From the NCBI RefSeq assembly GCF_005116645.1, contig NZ_SWCM01000001.1, positions 372,001 through 436,000 on the forward strand: a stretch of 64,000 nucleotides of DNA. Direction: 5' to 3'. This document shows, piece after piece, positions 63,312-64,000 of this stretch. Source of the stretch: Desulfopila sp. IMCC35006 (GTDB lineage Bacteria > Desulfobacterota > Desulfobulbia > Desulfobulbales > Desulfocapsaceae). Positions within the stretch are counted from its first letter, which is position 1. Each line of letters starts with the position of its first letter. Below the pieces are notes generated by a model. It worked only from the letters and a program-made list of their open reading frames with translations, was not told where the DNA came from and ran no database searches. The position numbers and the translations under genes were made by a program.

Positions 63312-64000
63312 ATTCTATACTTCCCCGCACCATTTCTTCGTTCGGCACTATTGTAAAGAGGCCGGAAAAGCCAAGCTCTGCCAACCTTTTGATATTCTGT
63401 TTTTTCATTCCTACCACCGCCGACACATCTCTTGGCGAAACATGAATGAACAACTTCTGCGGAGGCTGCACTGTGGCAAGCCTCGCCCGAATCTTTTTCA
63501 ACCAGAGCCTTGATTGCACCAGCTCGCCAAAGGCGGGATGGTATGGTCCAGCAATGACACTTTCGGCAAGCGAAACGGAAGGCTGCAGTCCCATCCGCAC
63601 CACCTTGATTCCGGCTCCGGTCAATTTCTGAAAACATCTGGCGGTGAGGGCAACAGCTTGACCTAAGGAGAGCGGTCGATACCTGTGCGCCTGGTACAAT
63701 CTTTCCAGTCCGGAATCTTTAACCACAATGGCCGGGTAGAGTCGAACGAAATCGGGCTTAAGGCCAATAACCTCATCAATCCCCCGCAGAAACGAGCCAC
63801 TGGTCTCGCCGGGCAGGCCGGGCATCAGCTGAAGCCCGACCTGCATCGATGTTTTCTTAAGCAGGGCGAAGGACTTACGGACCTGCTCTGCGTTATGCCC
63901 GCGAAGAGAGGTTTGCAATACCCGGTCATTAAATGACTGCGCACCCAGCTCGACAACCCCGACCTTATATTCGAGCAGCCGTGCGCATACCGCCGCATCA
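63298..64000 (-). CDS. Elp3-like radical SAM protein (5' end beyond window)
   Basis: The frame is open to the window edge; about 233 residues are visible. LEYKVGVVELGAQSFND, LRGHNAEQV, LQLMPGLPGE, DFVRLYPAIVVKDSGLERLY and GIKVVRMGLQPS are the typical C-terminal half of radical SAM proteins in the Elp3/YhcC-like group. The CxxxCxxC cluster motif lies outside. C-terminal residues 180-233 have a SPRDVSAVVGMKKQNIKRL segment of unknown role. Coupled to the ABC-F gene by overlap. Confidence 0.85.
   Translation of the reverse strand, partial: DAAVCARLLEYKVGVVELGAQSFNDRVLQTSLRGHNAEQVRKSFALLKKTSMQVGLQLMPGLPGETSGSFLRGIDEVIGLKPDFVRLYPAIVVKDSGLERLYQAHRYRPLSLGQAVALTARCFQKLTGAGIKVVRMGLQPSVSLAESVIAGPYHPAFGELVQSRLWLKKIRARLATVQPPQKLFIHVSPRDVSAVVGMKKQNIKRLAELGFSGLFTIVPNEEMVRGSIEYVVG

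Overview
The window looks like chromosomal DNA of a Gram-negative, anaerobic or microaerotolerant bacterium. Outer-membrane functions are present (LolA-like carrier, FadL-like porin, lipoproteins, LpxL-like acyltransferase), together with a Tat-exported superoxide reductase, PerR/KatG, TRAP and branched-chain amino-acid uptake, and many radical SAM enzymes. This mix, with moderately GC-rich coding DNA, fits a sulfate-reducer-type deltaproteobacterium (Desulfobulbales / Desulfocapsaceae-like). That placement is inference; there is no rRNA here to test it. No tRNA, rRNA, CRISPR array, prophage or intact transposase was seen.

Layout: (1) 1-6.5 kb: TPP-riboswitch-controlled thiM (cut by the edge), kup, a dctPQM TRAP operon and a small RHH/coiled-coil gene pair behind a palindromic operator. 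(2) 6.5-15.1 kb: uppP with a SPASM-type radical SAM gene, then a lipid-type operon (ACP, ketosynthase, PlsC-like acyltransferase, B12-radical SAM) facing a methyltransferase and a U32-like Fe-S protein. (3) 15.3-25.8 kb: exported superoxide reductase, gamma-carbonic anhydrase, PilZ protein, livKHMGF, a MarR-controlled EmrAB-type pump and a small lipoprotein. (4) 26.2-43.2 kb: a 16-gene biosynthetic cluster in two divergent operons plus a third convergent pair. It combines an aryl-polyene-like set (dehydratase, FabG, LolA, lipoprotein, AMP-ligase, glycosyltransferase, acyltransferase, ACP, fused ketosynthase/chain-length factor) with three B12-binding radical SAM enzymes, a CrtI-like desaturase, a KASIII-like enzyme and a fused fatty-acid-kinase-like protein. 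(5) 43.2-51.9 kb: repeat-rich spacer, chemoreceptor, very large BTAD regulator, FadL-like porin, and two copies of a MITE-like element. (6) 52.3-57.4 kb: an RHH - CHAD - ParA - tiny Lys/Cys-rich protein operon divergent from ppk1. (7) 58.1-64 kb: perR, katG, ABC-F ATPase and an Elp3-like radical SAM gene (cut by the edge).

The two parts most worth following are the 26-43 kb cluster with its satellite at 9-15 kb, and the ppk1-CHAD-ParA locus. The first probably makes an unusual polyene-derived or ring-bearing acyl lipid delivered to the outer membrane. The second reads as a possible segregation system for polyphosphate granules. Two repeat families also stand out: a double-hairpin element that supplies the stop codon of three unrelated genes, and a 10-bp-TSD MITE whose core is flipped relative to its arms between the two copies.
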